Counted from the first letter of the stretch, positions 1 to 11,837 are shown. The stretch is 64,000 nucleotides of DNA from an uncultured Chlorobiaceae bacterium (GCA_903824045.1 CAIJVD010000028.1:1-64000); one strand, 5' to 3'. A program made the numbers and translations. Notes: a model not told the origin generated them from the sequence alone.

Positions 1-31
1 AGGGAGAATCTATGCGAAAAGTGATGGCGGA

Positions 32-120
32 AACAGGTTAACTTCGAACACTTTTTTACATTGCTTCTTGCAGACAGAATGAAGGGCGGGTACTGTTCGA
101 AGTTTTCCGGACAACCTGTT
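32..120. repeat. Imperfect inverted repeat
   Basis: The left arm (32-50) is aacaggtt followed by aacttcgaaca. The right arm (94-120) carries the complements of both blocks, separated by an 8-base insert, ttccggac. Together they give an 8-bp plus 11-bp stem around a 43-base centre. It lies just beyond the premature end of the truncated gene at 134-586. It could be the edge of a mobile-element relic or simply a secondary structure; no transposase is visible. Confidence 0.5.
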
Positions 121-133
121 CGATCTTGCCGGA

Positions 134-586
134 TTAAGCATGCAACCCGTTTAACTCGACCTGATAACGAGGCATGTTCTTTTTATCGGGGTAAATCAAC
201 ACGGAGTTTCCGTAAGGCAGCTCCAGCACAGAGGTGCCACTTTCCGCTGTGATGACCGTGACTTGTCTCGGAATAAGGGTGCTCCGCGTATGGAGGAGGA
301 GTGATGCATCTGCATTCAGACTATATCTCTTCTTGAAGCGCTTTGCCAGATAGCCAGATAAAAATGACCAGAAATTTGCATGCCACGCCGTAGAATCCCC
401 CTCATGATCACGCGGGTTAGCACAGATATACCACCCTTTCATAACCAGCCGAAGAAATCCCTCCTCTACCAGAATCGCACGATGAGCCTCCTTGATATCT
501 CCCGACTCAATCACGCCATGGTACTTACCCTGTAATCGCTTCAGCGCCCTCAAAGCGTCAGCCAGCTTTTCGTTTGGCTTTGCCAT
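134..586 (-). pseudogene. Truncated Fic-/AbiEi-type winged-helix protein (N-terminal part only)
   Basis: The 150-residue product matches, from memory, the N-terminal wing of a family of longer Fic-associated or AbiEi-like proteins. It has a short wHTH (residues about 8-50) ending in 'VMKGWYICANP', then a 'STAWHANFW' block and 'PYGNSVLIYP'. The reading frame stops right after 'VELNGLHA', where family members continue for several hundred residues; the neighbouring frames in the remaining 133 bases show no recognisable continuation. An in-frame stop lies four codons upstream of the ATG at 586, so this start is fixed; a purine-rich AGGAAG sits immediately before it. The gene is probably a decayed remnant, although the DNA-binding part could still be made. 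Confidence 0.6.
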
Positions 587-638
587 CTTCCTTTAAAAGT
601 TGGTTTTACCTTGCCATGTCACCTTGTTTTTCTCCTGT

Positions 639-667
639 AATATAACTTTGTTATTGCTGTTTGTAAA
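639..667 (-). promoter_or_regulatory. Sigma-70-like promoter of the truncated wHTH gene
   Basis: On the minus strand TTTACA (662-667) is followed after exactly 17 bases by TATATT (639-644), leaving a leader of about 45 bases before the ATG at 586. The repeat units described separately overlap both hexamers, which is the layout expected for autorepression by a wHTH protein. The assignment rests on consensus match and position only. Confidence 0.55.
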
Positions 668-701
668 ACTTTGTTATTCCAATAAGCAAAACTTTGTTAT
701 T
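644..701 (-). repeat. Three direct repeats with 23-bp period (putative operator)
   Basis: The 12-mer AACTTTGTTATT occurs at 644-655, 667-678 and 690-701, exactly 23 bp apart each time. It reads AATAACAAAGTT toward the gene. The units overlap and flank the predicted promoter. A spacing of about two helical turns would put three protein copies on nearly the same face of the DNA, suggesting cooperative binding by the adjacent wHTH protein. Confidence 0.7.
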
Positions 702-1032
702 CCTTTCGAATACGCACTCCAGCCTGTGGAACCAGAAGAAAAAGAGGGAGAGGGCGCTGGTGTACCCTGACCAATCCGCCACTGGATCAAGGTCGTCCAA
801 CCCAGGAAAAAACAGCCCTAACGGTATGGCAAAGTATGCCACACCAATCTCGAGCCAGCGAGGCCATTCGACCGGAAAAGCCCGGCTGACAGAGTGCCCC
901 AGGGCAAAGAACAGTGTCGGCACAACCTTGCAGAAAGAGGATCGCTCCAACCGATAACGAGAGGATCCGATACCTGAGAGAGACGTTTCTCTTCATGAAG
1001 GCCAGAAGCGTTGCACTATACTCTTCAAACAT
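651..1032 (-). pseudogene. Possible frameshifted small membrane-protein gene
   Basis: Two overlapping minus-strand frames look like pieces of one protein. The first begins at the ATG at 1032 ('MFEEYSATLLAFMKRN'). The second carries hydrophobic stretches ('CKVVPTLFFALGHSVS', 'GVAYFAIPLGLFFPGLDDLD') and would join near 940-960 by a one-base shift. The hydrophobic segment followed by 'GLDDLDP' is faintly reminiscent of the YkvA/DUF1232 family, but I cannot confirm that. The 3' end runs into the 23-bp repeats. It may not be a gene at all. Confidence 0.22.
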
Positions 1033-1382
1033 GGCTGTGGCACTCCCGAATTAAAGCTGAGAGAGACTTTTCAGATCCCTGGCGGTAGGCAGAGGAGATG
1101 ATCTGCAATAATCTCATCATGGAATATCCCGGGAATCATCGTTTTCATATCCATGCTTTTGAGCCTGACGTGCCCCGGCAATTCCGGAATGGCTCGACTA
1201 TACAGCACTCCACGCTCACAACTACATCTATTTAATGTAATAAAAGTGAATTAATACCATGAATAACCACTGCCCCACAGGCTTGGGCATCTGCTCCGAA
1301 GAGGCATACCGGATAAATCAGGGAAAAAATGTAAGTTTCAGCCAACAGGGAATGGCCCGAAGGTAACGAGTAACGAGAACGT
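1033..1382. other. Gene-free stretch upstream of mnmA
   Basis: I see no convincing coding sequence, tRNA or strong hairpin in these 350 bases. AT-rich segments around 1225-1260 could hold the mnmA promoter, but no clear -35/-10 pair stands out. It contains one copy (1314-1338) of a 25-base repeat that recurs at 42100-42124. Just before the mnmA start there is a short tandem, taacgag taacgag. Confidence 0.5.
1314..1338 (+). repeat. Copy 1 of a 25-base dispersed repeat
   Basis: Identical at 24 of 25 positions to 42100-42124. The shared core is gaaaaaatgtaagttt. Similarity continues weakly downstream (agcc/agc, aaca/aaaa, aggg/agga, atggccc/atgccc). Each copy lies at the edge of a decayed accessory patch next to an intact core gene. 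Confidence 0.6.
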
Positions 1383-2468
1383 ATGAGCGAAAAGAAAAAA
1401 GTTGTTGTTGGCATATCGGGCGGGGTTGATTCGGCTACGACGGCATGCCTCCTTCACAAGCAGGGCTACGAGGTAATCGGGCTTAACATTCGGGTGCTCG
1501 ACACTCCCGACGAGCAACCCTCGCTCCACCCTTCGCAGATGGTCATCAGCGACCATCCCGATTTTCAGATTCCGGTCTTTACCCTCAACCTGACGAGCAA
1601 GTTCAGGGAGGATGTGATTGGCTATTTTCATCAGGAGTATCTCGGCGGAAGAACCCCGAACCCATGCATGGTCTGCAACAAGAAGATCAAGTGGTACGGA
1701 CTTTTTGAAGGACTGAAGCTGCTTGGTGCAGAGTTCATTGCAACCGGCCACTTTGCTTCGACCTCATTCAGCGAAGGAAGGCACCGCCTCTACAAGGGGG
1801 TGGACCCGGAGAAGGACCAGAGCTACTTTCTCTGGATGCTCACCCAGGCCGATCTGTCGAAAACCCTGCTTCCCCTCGGCGGGCTGACCAAGCCCGAGGT
1901 CCGCGAACTGGCCCGCAGCTTCGGCGTCAGGGCTGCCGAGAAAAAGGAGAGCCAGGAGATCTGCTTTGTGCCGCACGACGACTACTGCAGCTATCTCAGC
2001 GACGCCATTCCCGGCCTTTCGGCAAAAGTATCGGGCGGAGAGATTGTTGACGAAACCGGCAAGGTCATCGGCCACCATCGGGGCTATCCCTTCTATACGA
2101 TCGGCCAGCGACGCGGGCTCGGCATCTCATCAAAGGAGCCGCTCTATGTCACCGCTATCGACGCCGAAGAGAACCGGGTCCATGTAGGCATAAAATCCGC
2201 GCTCGAAAGCCGCCAGCTCATCGCGTCCGGGCTTAACTGGATCGGCATCGACAGCCCCGGCGCCACCTTCAGGGCAGAAGGAAAGATCCGCTACCGCGAC
2301 AGAGAGACCCCTTGCAGTGTGGAGCCTCTTGGAGCGCGGGAGGCCAGGGTAACCTTTGACTCCCCGAAAACAGGGGTCTCTGCCGGCCAGGCGGCAGTCT
2401 TCTACGATGGAAGTGAGCTCCTCGGCGGAGGCTTCATCACCCGGATCATCAACGATTTCCAACAGTAA
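1383..2468 (+). CDS. mnmA: tRNA-specific 2-thiouridylase MnmA
   Basis: This 361-residue protein is a complete MnmA, which installs the 2-thio group on U34 of tRNA-Lys, -Glu and -Gln using ATP and persulfide sulfur from the Tus/IscS relay. The N-terminal PP-loop 'SGGVDS' is at residues 12-17. The catalytic cysteine lies in 'NPCMVC' (Cys95) and the partner cysteine in 'QEICFVP' (Cys194). The central 'GQRRGLG' and the C-terminal beta-barrel are present. Length is normal for the family. The esterase gene follows after 12 bases, so the two may be co-transcribed. The only purine-rich element before the ATG is a weak ACGAG. Confidence 0.95.
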   Translation: MSEKKKVVVGISGGVDSATTACLLHKQGYEVIGLNIRVLDTPDEQPSLHPSQMVISDHPDFQIPVFTLNLTSKFREDVIGYFHQEYLGGRTPNPCMVCNKKIKWYGLFEGLKLLGAEFIATGHFASTSFSEGRHRLYKGVDPEKDQSYFLWMLTQADLSKTLLPLGGLTKPEVRELARSFGVRAAEKKESQEICFVPHDDYCSYLSDAIPGLSAKVSGGEIVDETGKVIGHHRGYPFYTIGQRRGLGISSKEPLYVTAIDAEENRVHVGIKSALESRQLIASGLNWIGIDSPGATFRAEGKIRYRDRETPCSVEPLGAREARVTFDSPKTGVSAGQAAVFYDGSELLGGGFITRIINDFQQ

Positions 2469-2480
2469 ACCAGGCCGAAC

Positions 2481-3143
2481 ATGCTTCAACGACAGAACCG
2501 CTCCCTCACCTATCTTGACCTCGCGCCCGAAAACCCGCTGAACGCGCCGCTCGTCATCATGCTTCACGGTTACGGGAGCAATGAAAAAGACCTGATCCAG
2601 CTCGCCCCGTCGCTTCTCGAGGGAGTCCGCTACATCAGCGCCAGAGCCCCCCACACCCTCGACTACGGCATGTTCGGATGGTTCCCCTTGCAGTTTACCG
2701 ATAACGGCATCATCGCCGATATTGATGCGGCAGCGGCATCCCTTCAGCAGCTTACCAGGTTCATCGAAGAGGTGATTGCAGAGTACCGCCCGCATGGAAA
2801 CAAGGTCTTTCTGATGGGATTCAGTCAGGGAACGATCATGAGCTACCTGACCGCCTTCACTGCTCCAGAGCTGCTTCACGGCGTCATCGGCCTCTCCGGA
2901 CAGCTCCCCGAAAAGACCTTGCCGCCCCAAGCTTCTCTCGACCGGTTGAGGGAGCTCCCGTTTCTGGTGATGCACGGCATCTACGACGACATCCTGCCGA
3001 TTGAAAAGGGACGGGCAGCCAACCACTGGCTTGAGGCGCACGTCGATGACCTAACCTACAGGGAGTATCCGGTCGCGCACCAGATCTCCGACAGCGGCAT
3101 TGAATTGATCCGTTCATGGCTCAAGACGAGGTTGCCGGAGTAG
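2481..3143 (+). CDS. Alpha/beta-hydrolase, phospholipase/carboxylesterase family
   Basis: The 220-residue protein has the architecture of cytosolic carboxylesterases of the Abhydrolase_2 group (acyl-protein thioesterase/YpfH-like). The oxyanion segment '[11 protein letters not shown]' is at residues 27-37, the nucleophile Ser115 in 'GFSQG', the acid Asp169 or Asp170 in 'YDDILP', and the base His200 in 'VAHQI'. There is no signal peptide, so it should be cytoplasmic. The natural substrate cannot be read from the sequence. It starts 12 bases after mnmA and is probably in the same transcript. Confidence 0.85.
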   Translation: MLQRQNRSLTYLDLAPENPLNAPLVIMLHGYGSNEKDLIQLAPSLLEGVRYISARAPHTLDYGMFGWFPLQFTDNGIIADIDAAAASLQQLTRFIEEVIAEYRPHGNKVFLMGFSQGTIMSYLTAFTAPELLHGVIGLSGQLPEKTLPPQASLDRLRELPFLVMHGIYDDILPIEKGRAANHWLEAHVDDLTYREYPVAHQISDSGIELIRSWLKTRLPE

Positions 3144-3267
3144 GAGAAGCCGCAAAACCGGCGGTCACCAAAACGCACTACAGAATCATCCGGGCAGCAG
3201 CAACAACGCGAACGGAATTGCTGACTTATCCGTATATTCCTTCTTTTTTAACGCCGCCATCCAACGC

Positions 3268-6954
<3,687 letters not shown>

Positions 6955-6966
6955 GCAAAAAATCCC

Positions 6967-6991
6967 GTAGGGACGGCATTTCCGTCCCTAC
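6967..6991. repeat. Perfect 10-bp stem-loop after metH
   Basis: gtagggacgg and ccgtccctac pair perfectly around the 5-base loop cattt, starting 12 bases after the metH stop. No U-run follows on either strand, so it is not a classical terminator. It could stabilise the metH mRNA 3' end or be a REP-like palindrome. Confidence 0.6.
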
Positions 6992-7063
6992 CGTATCATT
7001 TCGAGAGCTGCTGAAGAAACCAACAAGAGCTTTATCTTGTCGGTAATTCAACTCACTGAAAGA

Positions 7064-7282
7064 GTGAGTCCGACTGTATTCTCTGAAAAAGGTTACCGAT
7101 TTTTCTTCTTTTCGAGGGAAGAAACAGGAATGCATGTCCACGTACACAGCACAAATGGTGAGGCGAAATTCCGGCTTGAACCTGATATTCTGCCAGATAA
7201 AAATCACCGACCTTCAGAAGCTGAACTGTTACAGATAGAAAAAATCATCAGGGAGCACTGCGATGAGCTTACAAGCGCTTGA
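7064..7282 (+). CDS. DUF4160 protein (putative toxin-antitoxin partner)
   Basis: The protein begins 'SPTVF' and continues with 'GYRFFFFSREE', 'MHVHVHS', 'GEAKFRLEP' and a C-terminal helix 'IEKIIREHCDEL', the standard layout of the roughly 75-residue DUF4160 family. I chose the GTG at 7064 because family members start at this residue; a TTG at 7037 in the same frame would add nine unconserved residues. The stop overlaps the following DUF2442 gene by 20 bases. DUF4160-DUF2442 pairs are widespread and have been proposed as toxin-antitoxin modules; the biochemical role is not settled. Confidence 0.75.
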   Translation: MSPTVFSEKGYRFFFFSREETGMHVHVHSTNGEAKFRLEPDILPDKNHRPSEAELLQIEKIIREHCDELTSA

Positions 7283-7523
7283 AGAGAATACTTTAACGGC
7301 TGAGGTAACAAATATATCAGCTCACGGATTCTGGATGCGGACTGCAGAAAAAGAGGTCTTCCTCTCTTTTGAGGAATCCGGGTGGTTCAAAGAGGCTCCC
7401 ATCGGAAAAATCCTGCATGTTGAGGAACCTCAAAGCCACCACTATTACTGGCCTGAGCTCGATATCGACCTGACACTCGACATTATTGAACATCCGGAGA
7501 ACTACCCCCTCAAGTCCCGCTAA
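7263..7523 (+). CDS. DUF2442 protein, partner of the preceding DUF4160 gene
   Basis: The 86-residue protein shows DUF2442 features: an N-terminal strand pair ('LTAEVTNISAHGFWM'), the central 'EVFLSFEESGWFKEAPIGKI', and 'YWPELDIDLTLDII' near the C-terminus. Its ATG lies inside the end of the DUF4160 gene, which implies translational coupling. Homologues with C-terminal extensions act as DNA-binding or ligand-binding modules; this one is the short form. It may be the antitoxin of the pair, by inference only. Confidence 0.75.
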   Translation: MSLQALEENTLTAEVTNISAHGFWMRTAEKEVFLSFEESGWFKEAPIGKILHVEEPQSHHYYWPELDIDLTLDIIEHPENYPLKSR

Positions 7524-7539
7524 TCGAAAGAAAGCCCCC

Positions 7540-8103
7540 CTACCGCTTCAGCATCGGCAGCGGGTTGAGCGGATGGGATTTCAGGCGTGCGAGGGCGAGT
7601 TCGGCGATTTTGCGGTGGAACCCCATGTTGGCAAAACCGTAAATCACATCCATAACAAAGTTGTCCTTCAGCCTGAACCGGAGCAGCCCGCCCGACATAT
7701 CGACCCAGTCCGCCTTCCTGAACGGCTCAACCAGCCACGAAGGGTTCTCCTCATACCGCGAAAGCTTGTGATGGTTGTCGATCATGGCATCGATCTCCTC
7801 ACTCCACTCACCCCTGCCGCTCTTTTCGAGATACTCCCGTGCAAGCTTTCGCGATGGGGCGAGGTAGTCGAAGCTCCCCCCGGTCCAGATGCCGAGATCG
7901 TGAAAGAGTGTTGCAATGGCGATCTTCTCATGGTCACACCCCTCGCCAGCAAAGGAGCGGCAGAGGTTGAAGACGCGGTAACAGTGGTTTCGGTATCCAT
8001 CATAATCCGCCCCGAGCACACCCCGGTACTCAGCAAGCAGTTCCTCAAGCAAAGGGAAATCACGAATCAGGTCGGGTGCCGCCAGCTTTTTTCTTTTTGA
8101 CAT
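7540..8103 (-). CDS. HD-domain hydrolase
   Basis: A 187-residue soluble protein carrying an HD-type metal site. His39 lies in 'NHCYRVF', the tandem His-Asp in 'LFHDLGIWTGG' (about residues 67-69), and a later 'IDNHHKLS' provides further ligands. The layout resembles small HD phosphohydrolases of unknown substrate (YfbR/YgiN-like nucleotidase or signalling types). It starts 54 bases beyond the end of the SRPBCC gene on the same strand, so the two may share a transcript. The precise function cannot be assigned. Confidence 0.7.
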   Translation of the reverse strand: MSKRKKLAAPDLIRDFPLLEELLAEYRGVLGADYDGYRNHCYRVFNLCRSFAGEGCDHEKIAIATLFHDLGIWTGGSFDYLAPSRKLAREYLEKSGRGEWSEEIDAMIDNHHKLSRYEENPSWLVEPFRKADWVDMSGGLLRFRLKDNFVMDVIYGFANMGFHRKIAELALARLKSHPLNPLPMLKR

Positions 8104-8157
8104 TCGTATGGTTGTTAATGCAGGGCATTTGACCTGAGGGCGAAAGCAAGCATAGGC

Positions 8158-8628
8158 TCACATCGCGCTGAAGGTCTCTTTGAGATGTACAAGGTAGCGC
8201 TCCATCAGGTCGGCAAACTCGATTTGCACGAGAGGCGCAATGATGATCTGAAGGATTGCCGGGAAATCAATGGTCATCTCCCCGCTGCTCCTCAGGGTTA
8301 CCGATGTACCGCCATCTTTCGGCGTCAGCAGCCACTCCCCCTCGACGAGGGCATTACCCACACCGATAACAGGAGTCCAGCTCACCTTCAGGGTTGCAGG
8401 ATCGCAAATATAGCGGCTTGCGTAAACGGTCTGCTGCAGGGTGTAGTTTCCGACGCAGATTTTCGCCATCTCCCAGCGATAAACATGGTCACCCTCATCG
8501 ATGATCCTCTCCACCTTTGGAAAAAAAGAGGCAGAACGACGCACATCGGAGAGAAGCGAGAATACCTTTTCGGGAGAGCAGGGAGTTTCAAACCCCTTGT
8601 CAACAGTTATGGAAACAGAAAATGACAT
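8158..8628 (-). CDS. SRPBCC (START-like) family protein
   Basis: The 156-residue sequence fits the polyketide-cyclase/START-like fold. It opens with 'TVDKGFETPCSPEKVFSLLSDV', typical of the first strand and helix. Alternating beta strands follow through 'VSWTPVIGVGNALVEGEWLLTP', then a long amphipathic C-terminal helix ('LMERYLVHLKETF'). Such proteins bind lipids or other hydrophobic ligands. No signal peptide is seen. It lies 4 bases beyond the end of the L,D-transpeptidase gene and is likely part of that operon; a link to envelope lipids is only a guess. Confidence 0.65.
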   Translation of the reverse strand: MSFSVSITVDKGFETPCSPEKVFSLLSDVRRSASFFPKVERIIDEGDHVYRWEMAKICVGNYTLQQTVYASRYICDPATLKVSWTPVIGVGNALVEGEWLLTPKDGGTSVTLRSSGEMTIDFPAILQIIIAPLVQIEFADLMERYLVHLKETFSAM

Positions 8629-8632
8629 CTCA

Positions 8633-10336
8633 TTATAAACCGAAGTTTACCGTTTTGTATTGTGGAACCGGCTTTTCAAGCGCTTTGAGCACGGCACTGT
8701 CACGACTGTAGACATCATCATGGAACTGGAGTTCATCACCCTCATCAACTGCCGTCAGGTAGACGATAATGACCGGCACCCGCCTTGGGAGGGGAACGGA
8801 AAATGTTTTACCCGTATTGATGGCGCCCTGGATCCGCTCCCGGCTCCATTTACTCCCATCCTGAAGCACCAGCCAGGCCAGCTCCTGCGGGTTTTCCACC
8901 CTGATGCAGCCTGAACTGAAAGCCCTGGAACTCTTGGCGAACAGCTCCTTTGAGGGAGTGTCGTGCAGATAGATCATGTAGCGGTTCGGCAGCATGAATT
9001 TGATCCGGCCAAGTGAGCCCTCATCACCGGAGGACTGCTGCAGGCGATAGGGAAAATTCGACGCCGTATACTTTGCCCAGTCGACCGATGCGGGATTGAC
9101 CACCTGGCCATCCTTGTCGACAATGGTCAGTTTTTTCTTGGCAAGATAGCCCTTGTTTTTTCGAACGCCCGGCAACACATCCTTGGTGAGAACTGTCGGA
9201 GGCACAACCCACTTCGGATTGAAAATAATATACTGCATCTCCGCCCTGAAGGCCGGCGTCTGGCGTTCGGTCTGCCCGACAATCACCCTGGTATCCCAAC
9301 GGTTGCGGCCATTCTCAATATAGTGCAGGGTAAAGCCCGCCGTGTTGACGAGCACGCAGGTTGGCTCAAGTTCATGGGAAAACCAGCGATAGCGCTCCAG
9401 GTTGACGCGGATCTGCTCGATACGGTGCTCGACGGAAAGATTCATCGCGCGAATTGTTGCCGGGCCGGCAATGCCGTCAACCGCCGAGCCGTTGCGCTTC
9501 TGAAACCGCCGGACACCTTCGACCAGATCCCTGGAGTACACCATCGAGGTATCCCCATTTGCGGAGGCGATATCACCGGTTGTTTCAAGGCGCTTGCGCA
9601 TAAGCGGCGCCCGGCTCTCCCTTGCGCCCTCCTTCACTCCCGGCCCTTCAGGAACAACCGGCCAGCCACCCTTTTCAGCAAGCGCACGGTAGTGGGCAAG
9701 CCCCTTTCTGAGGCGCTCGTAGCCCGGATGCTTCAGACGCAGTTCCTTTATGACGCCGGCAATCCGCTCCCCGGCAATAGCACTCTGAAGCCTCGTTTCC
9801 AGTGCGATGCGCCGGCTCGAATCACTGAGATTCCAGTTAGGGTCTACACTTACCGGATCGACCTTTCCATAACGGAGATGACCGGCAAGAGTAAGAAAAG
9901 CATCGCTCAAAAGCAGGTCATAGCGCGCTTCGAGCTCCGGTGTTGCTGGCGGCTGGCTCAAAAAAGCCCTGATCTCGCCGACATGGTAATCAACCGGATC
10001 GAGGCCGTCATCAAGAGAGCTTTCGACGGAATTGAGCAGCTCGGTTACCATCGCCGGCTTGGTCCATACCGGCTGATAGCGCCTTGCGGCGTAGAACCGT
10101 GAGAGCCTGCTGGCAAAAAGCGCCCTCTCGCTGCCCGAACCATCCTGCGCCTTATGAAGCAGTCGATCGAGAGCCTTGTGGATATTTTCGGCGGCGGGAG
10201 TTAACGGCGCACTCTTCTGGCGGTTCGGCTGACCCTCATTATGATGCTGGAGCTGTTCCTTACGAGGGGCCGGAGCTTTCACCGCCGACGGCTGAAAGGG
10301 ATTGAAAAAAAACCATAACAGAATAAGAGCGGTCAT
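8633..10336 (-). CDS. L,D-transpeptidase, YcbB/LdtD type
   Basis: The 567-residue protein begins with a membrane or signal segment ('TALILLWFFFNPF'). It continues with a scaffold region, a peptidoglycan-binding motif ('VEGVRRFQKRNGSAVDGIAG', about residues 268-287) and a YkuD catalytic domain. The catalytic cysteine is Cys477 in 'SSGCIRVENP', with the upstream His in 'MIYLHDTPS'. This is the LdtD/YcbB arrangement, which forms 3-3 cross-links between meso-diaminopimelate residues in the periplasm. The gene follows a second L,D-transpeptidase-like gene after 15 bases on the same strand. Confidence 0.9.
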   Translation of the reverse strand: MTALILLWFFFNPFQPSAVKAPAPRKEQLQHHNEGQPNRQKSAPLTPAAENIHKALDRLLHKAQDGSGSERALFASRLSRFYAARRYQPVWTKPAMVTELLNSVESSLDDGLDPVDYHVGEIRAFLSQPPATPELEARYDLLLSDAFLTLAGHLRYGKVDPVSVDPNWNLSDSSRRIALETRLQSAIAGERIAGVIKELRLKHPGYERLRKGLAHYRALAEKGGWPVVPEGPGVKEGARESRAPLMRKRLETTGDIASANGDTSMVYSRDLVEGVRRFQKRNGSAVDGIAGPATIRAMNLSVEHRIEQIRVNLERYRWFSHELEPTCVLVNTAGFTLHYIENGRNRWDTRVIVGQTERQTPAFRAEMQYIIFNPKWVVPPTVLTKDVLPGVRKNKGYLAKKKLTIVDKDGQVVNPASVDWAKYTASNFPYRLQQSSGDEGSLGRIKFMLPNRYMIYLHDTPSKELFAKSSRAFSSGCIRVENPQELAWLVLQDGSKWSRERIQGAINTGKTFSVPLPRRVPVIIVYLTAVDEGDELQFHDDVYSRDSAVLKALEKPVPQYKTVNFGL

Positions 10337-10351
10337 GCGTGCGGTTCCCGG

Positions 10352-11077
10352 TTATGAAATAGGCAACGAAGCGGCCTGACGGCGGGCAAGACGGCTCTTG
10401 TGCCCTTTGGACTTGACGACGTACTCCCTTGCATTGTTATAGATAAAGAGGCAGCTCCCCCCCTTGATAAGGTCGATGACCTGCTGAAAGCCCTCAAACG
10501 AGAGTGCCGGGCAACCCTGGCTTCTTCCGAGGCGGCCATGTTTGCTGATATAGTCGTAGGAGACGTAATCGGCCCCGTGCATCACAATGCTGCGCTTTTG
10601 GGCTTTATCGTTGACTCCCCGCTCCATTCCGAGAAGCCTCAAAGAGTAACCGTTATGGCCTTCATAGGTATCGCCTGTCGTAAAAAAACCAAGGCTGCTG
10701 CGGCGGGACCCCGGACGGTTCGAAAAACTCCGGGCATAGTTCTCGCCGCTCCGGCTGCCATGAGCGACAAGACCTGAATAGAGCAGGCGACCGGCATTGA
10801 CGTCAATAACAAAAAGTCGTTCATCAACCGATGGCCGGTTGAAATCAATCACCGTCAGAATCCCGTCACGACTGACCTTTCCCTGCTCCTTGAGGGCGTA
10901 GTAACCGGAAAGCGCCTTACTGAGAAGTTTCGGATCGACTTTATCCTTGAGTTCGGCAGATTGTGTGAGTTCGGAAATGGTTTTCCGGGAAGGACTCTCC
11001 TCGGCACTCTGGGCATATCCACGAAGAGGAAAGGTCAGGGCAAGCATCATCAAAAGCATAATCATCAACCGCATCAT
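10352..11077 (-). CDS. Murein L,D-transpeptidase catalytic-domain protein (YkuD_2 type)
   Basis: The protein (241 residues from the chosen start) has a signal peptide ('MMRLMIMLLMMLALTFPLRGYAQS') and a catalytic domain of the YkuD_2 family. Key segments are 'FVIDVNAGRLLYSGLVAHGS', 'IVMHGADYV' and 'SQGCPALS' with the putative nucleophile Cys189. I place the start at 11077 rather than the TTG at 11083 because AAGGAG lies six bases upstream of this ATG and abuts the TTG. It is followed directly by the larger L,D-transpeptidase gene, so the cell pairs two different fold variants in one operon. Confidence 0.82.
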   Translation of the reverse strand: MMRLMIMLLMMLALTFPLRGYAQSAEESPSRKTISELTQSAELKDKVDPKLLSKALSGYYALKEQGKVSRDGILTVIDFNRPSVDERLFVIDVNAGRLLYSGLVAHGSRSGENYARSFSNRPGSRRSSLGFFTTGDTYEGHNGYSLRLLGMERGVNDKAQKRSIVMHGADYVSYDYISKHGRLGRSQGCPALSFEGFQQVIDLIKGGSCLFIYNNAREYVVKSKGHKSRLARRQAASLPIS

Positions 11078-11204
11078 AAGCAACTCCTTGCTACATCATA
11101 AAAAAACCAGGGGGCGCCCCAAGCCGGGAAGACTCAAAAGGGAAAAAAGAGTGGGGGGAATTGAAGTGACCACCTCCGAAAAGATAAGCTTTTTTCCTCC
11201 CCGG

Positions 11205-11837
11205 TCAAACATGCCCGCCGCCGGCTGAGCCAACCCTCTGCCCGGCTCTTTCAACTGCCGAGTGGTAAAAAAGCACCTCGGCGCCGGCGATTCGCTGAAA
11301 CAGCCGGATCTGGACAAGGTGGGGCACAAAATTGAGAAGAAAGGTAGCTACGCCCTCCCACATCGCCACCCACGCCACAATGGTAAGCCCCTCGGCCAGG
11401 AGATCGTTGATAAAAAGCTCCTGACCCTCGATAAGGTGATTGACCCAGAGTGAGATACCGAGAATGACCAGTCCGGCAACCAGCAGCGTCACCGAACTCC
11501 CCAGCATTTGTTTCATCGCAGCAAGCTCACGCTCACGCTGATAGATGAAAAACTTCTGAACGCTGGTTTTAACCCTCTCCCTGAACTCTTCCGAAGGAAA
11601 TGCCTCGAACATGAATCGCAGCACAAAACCGGCGCGGCCGATTTCGCGTGCGCACTCCGTAAGGTACTCGACAAGATCGGCATCGAAATCTTGTTTATGG
11701 TAGGGCGCCGTCCTGTCGAAATCCTCATAGAGATCCTCGACCCGCCTGGCGGCCACATCGATAATGACCGACCCCTTGTCAGTCTTTTCGTACCGATCAA
11801 GTATCCGCTTTTTTGCGTGCATATCCTTCCCCCCCAT
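11205..11837 (-). CDS. Hypothetical membrane protein, two transmembrane segments
   Basis: The 210-residue product has a charged N-terminal half rich in helices ('KKRILDRYEKTDKGSVIIDV'), then two predicted membrane helices ('SSVTLLVAGLVILGISLWVN' and 'LTIVAWVAMWEGVATFLLNFVP') and a short positively charged tail. I recognise no family. An alternative start is the Met at residue 6. The gene lies seven bases downstream of the polytopic membrane protein gene at 11845-12507, so they are probably co-expressed and may interact. Confidence 0.65.
   Translation of the reverse strand: MGGKDMHAKKRILDRYEKTDKGSVIIDVAARRVEDLYEDFDRTAPYHKQDFDADLVEYLTECAREIGRAGFVLRFMFEAFPSEEFRERVKTSVQKFFIYQRERELAAMKQMLGSSVTLLVAGLVILGISLWVNHLIEGQELFINDLLAEGLTIVAWVAMWEGVATFLLNFVPHLVQIRLFQRIAGAEVLFYHSAVERAGQRVGSAGGGHV

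Noticed and set aside
3144..3267. Possible cobalamin or SAM riboswitch upstream of metH
   Set aside because: The 124-base leader lacks a recognisable B12 box or a folded multi-stem arrangement; no terminator hairpin with a T-run is present.
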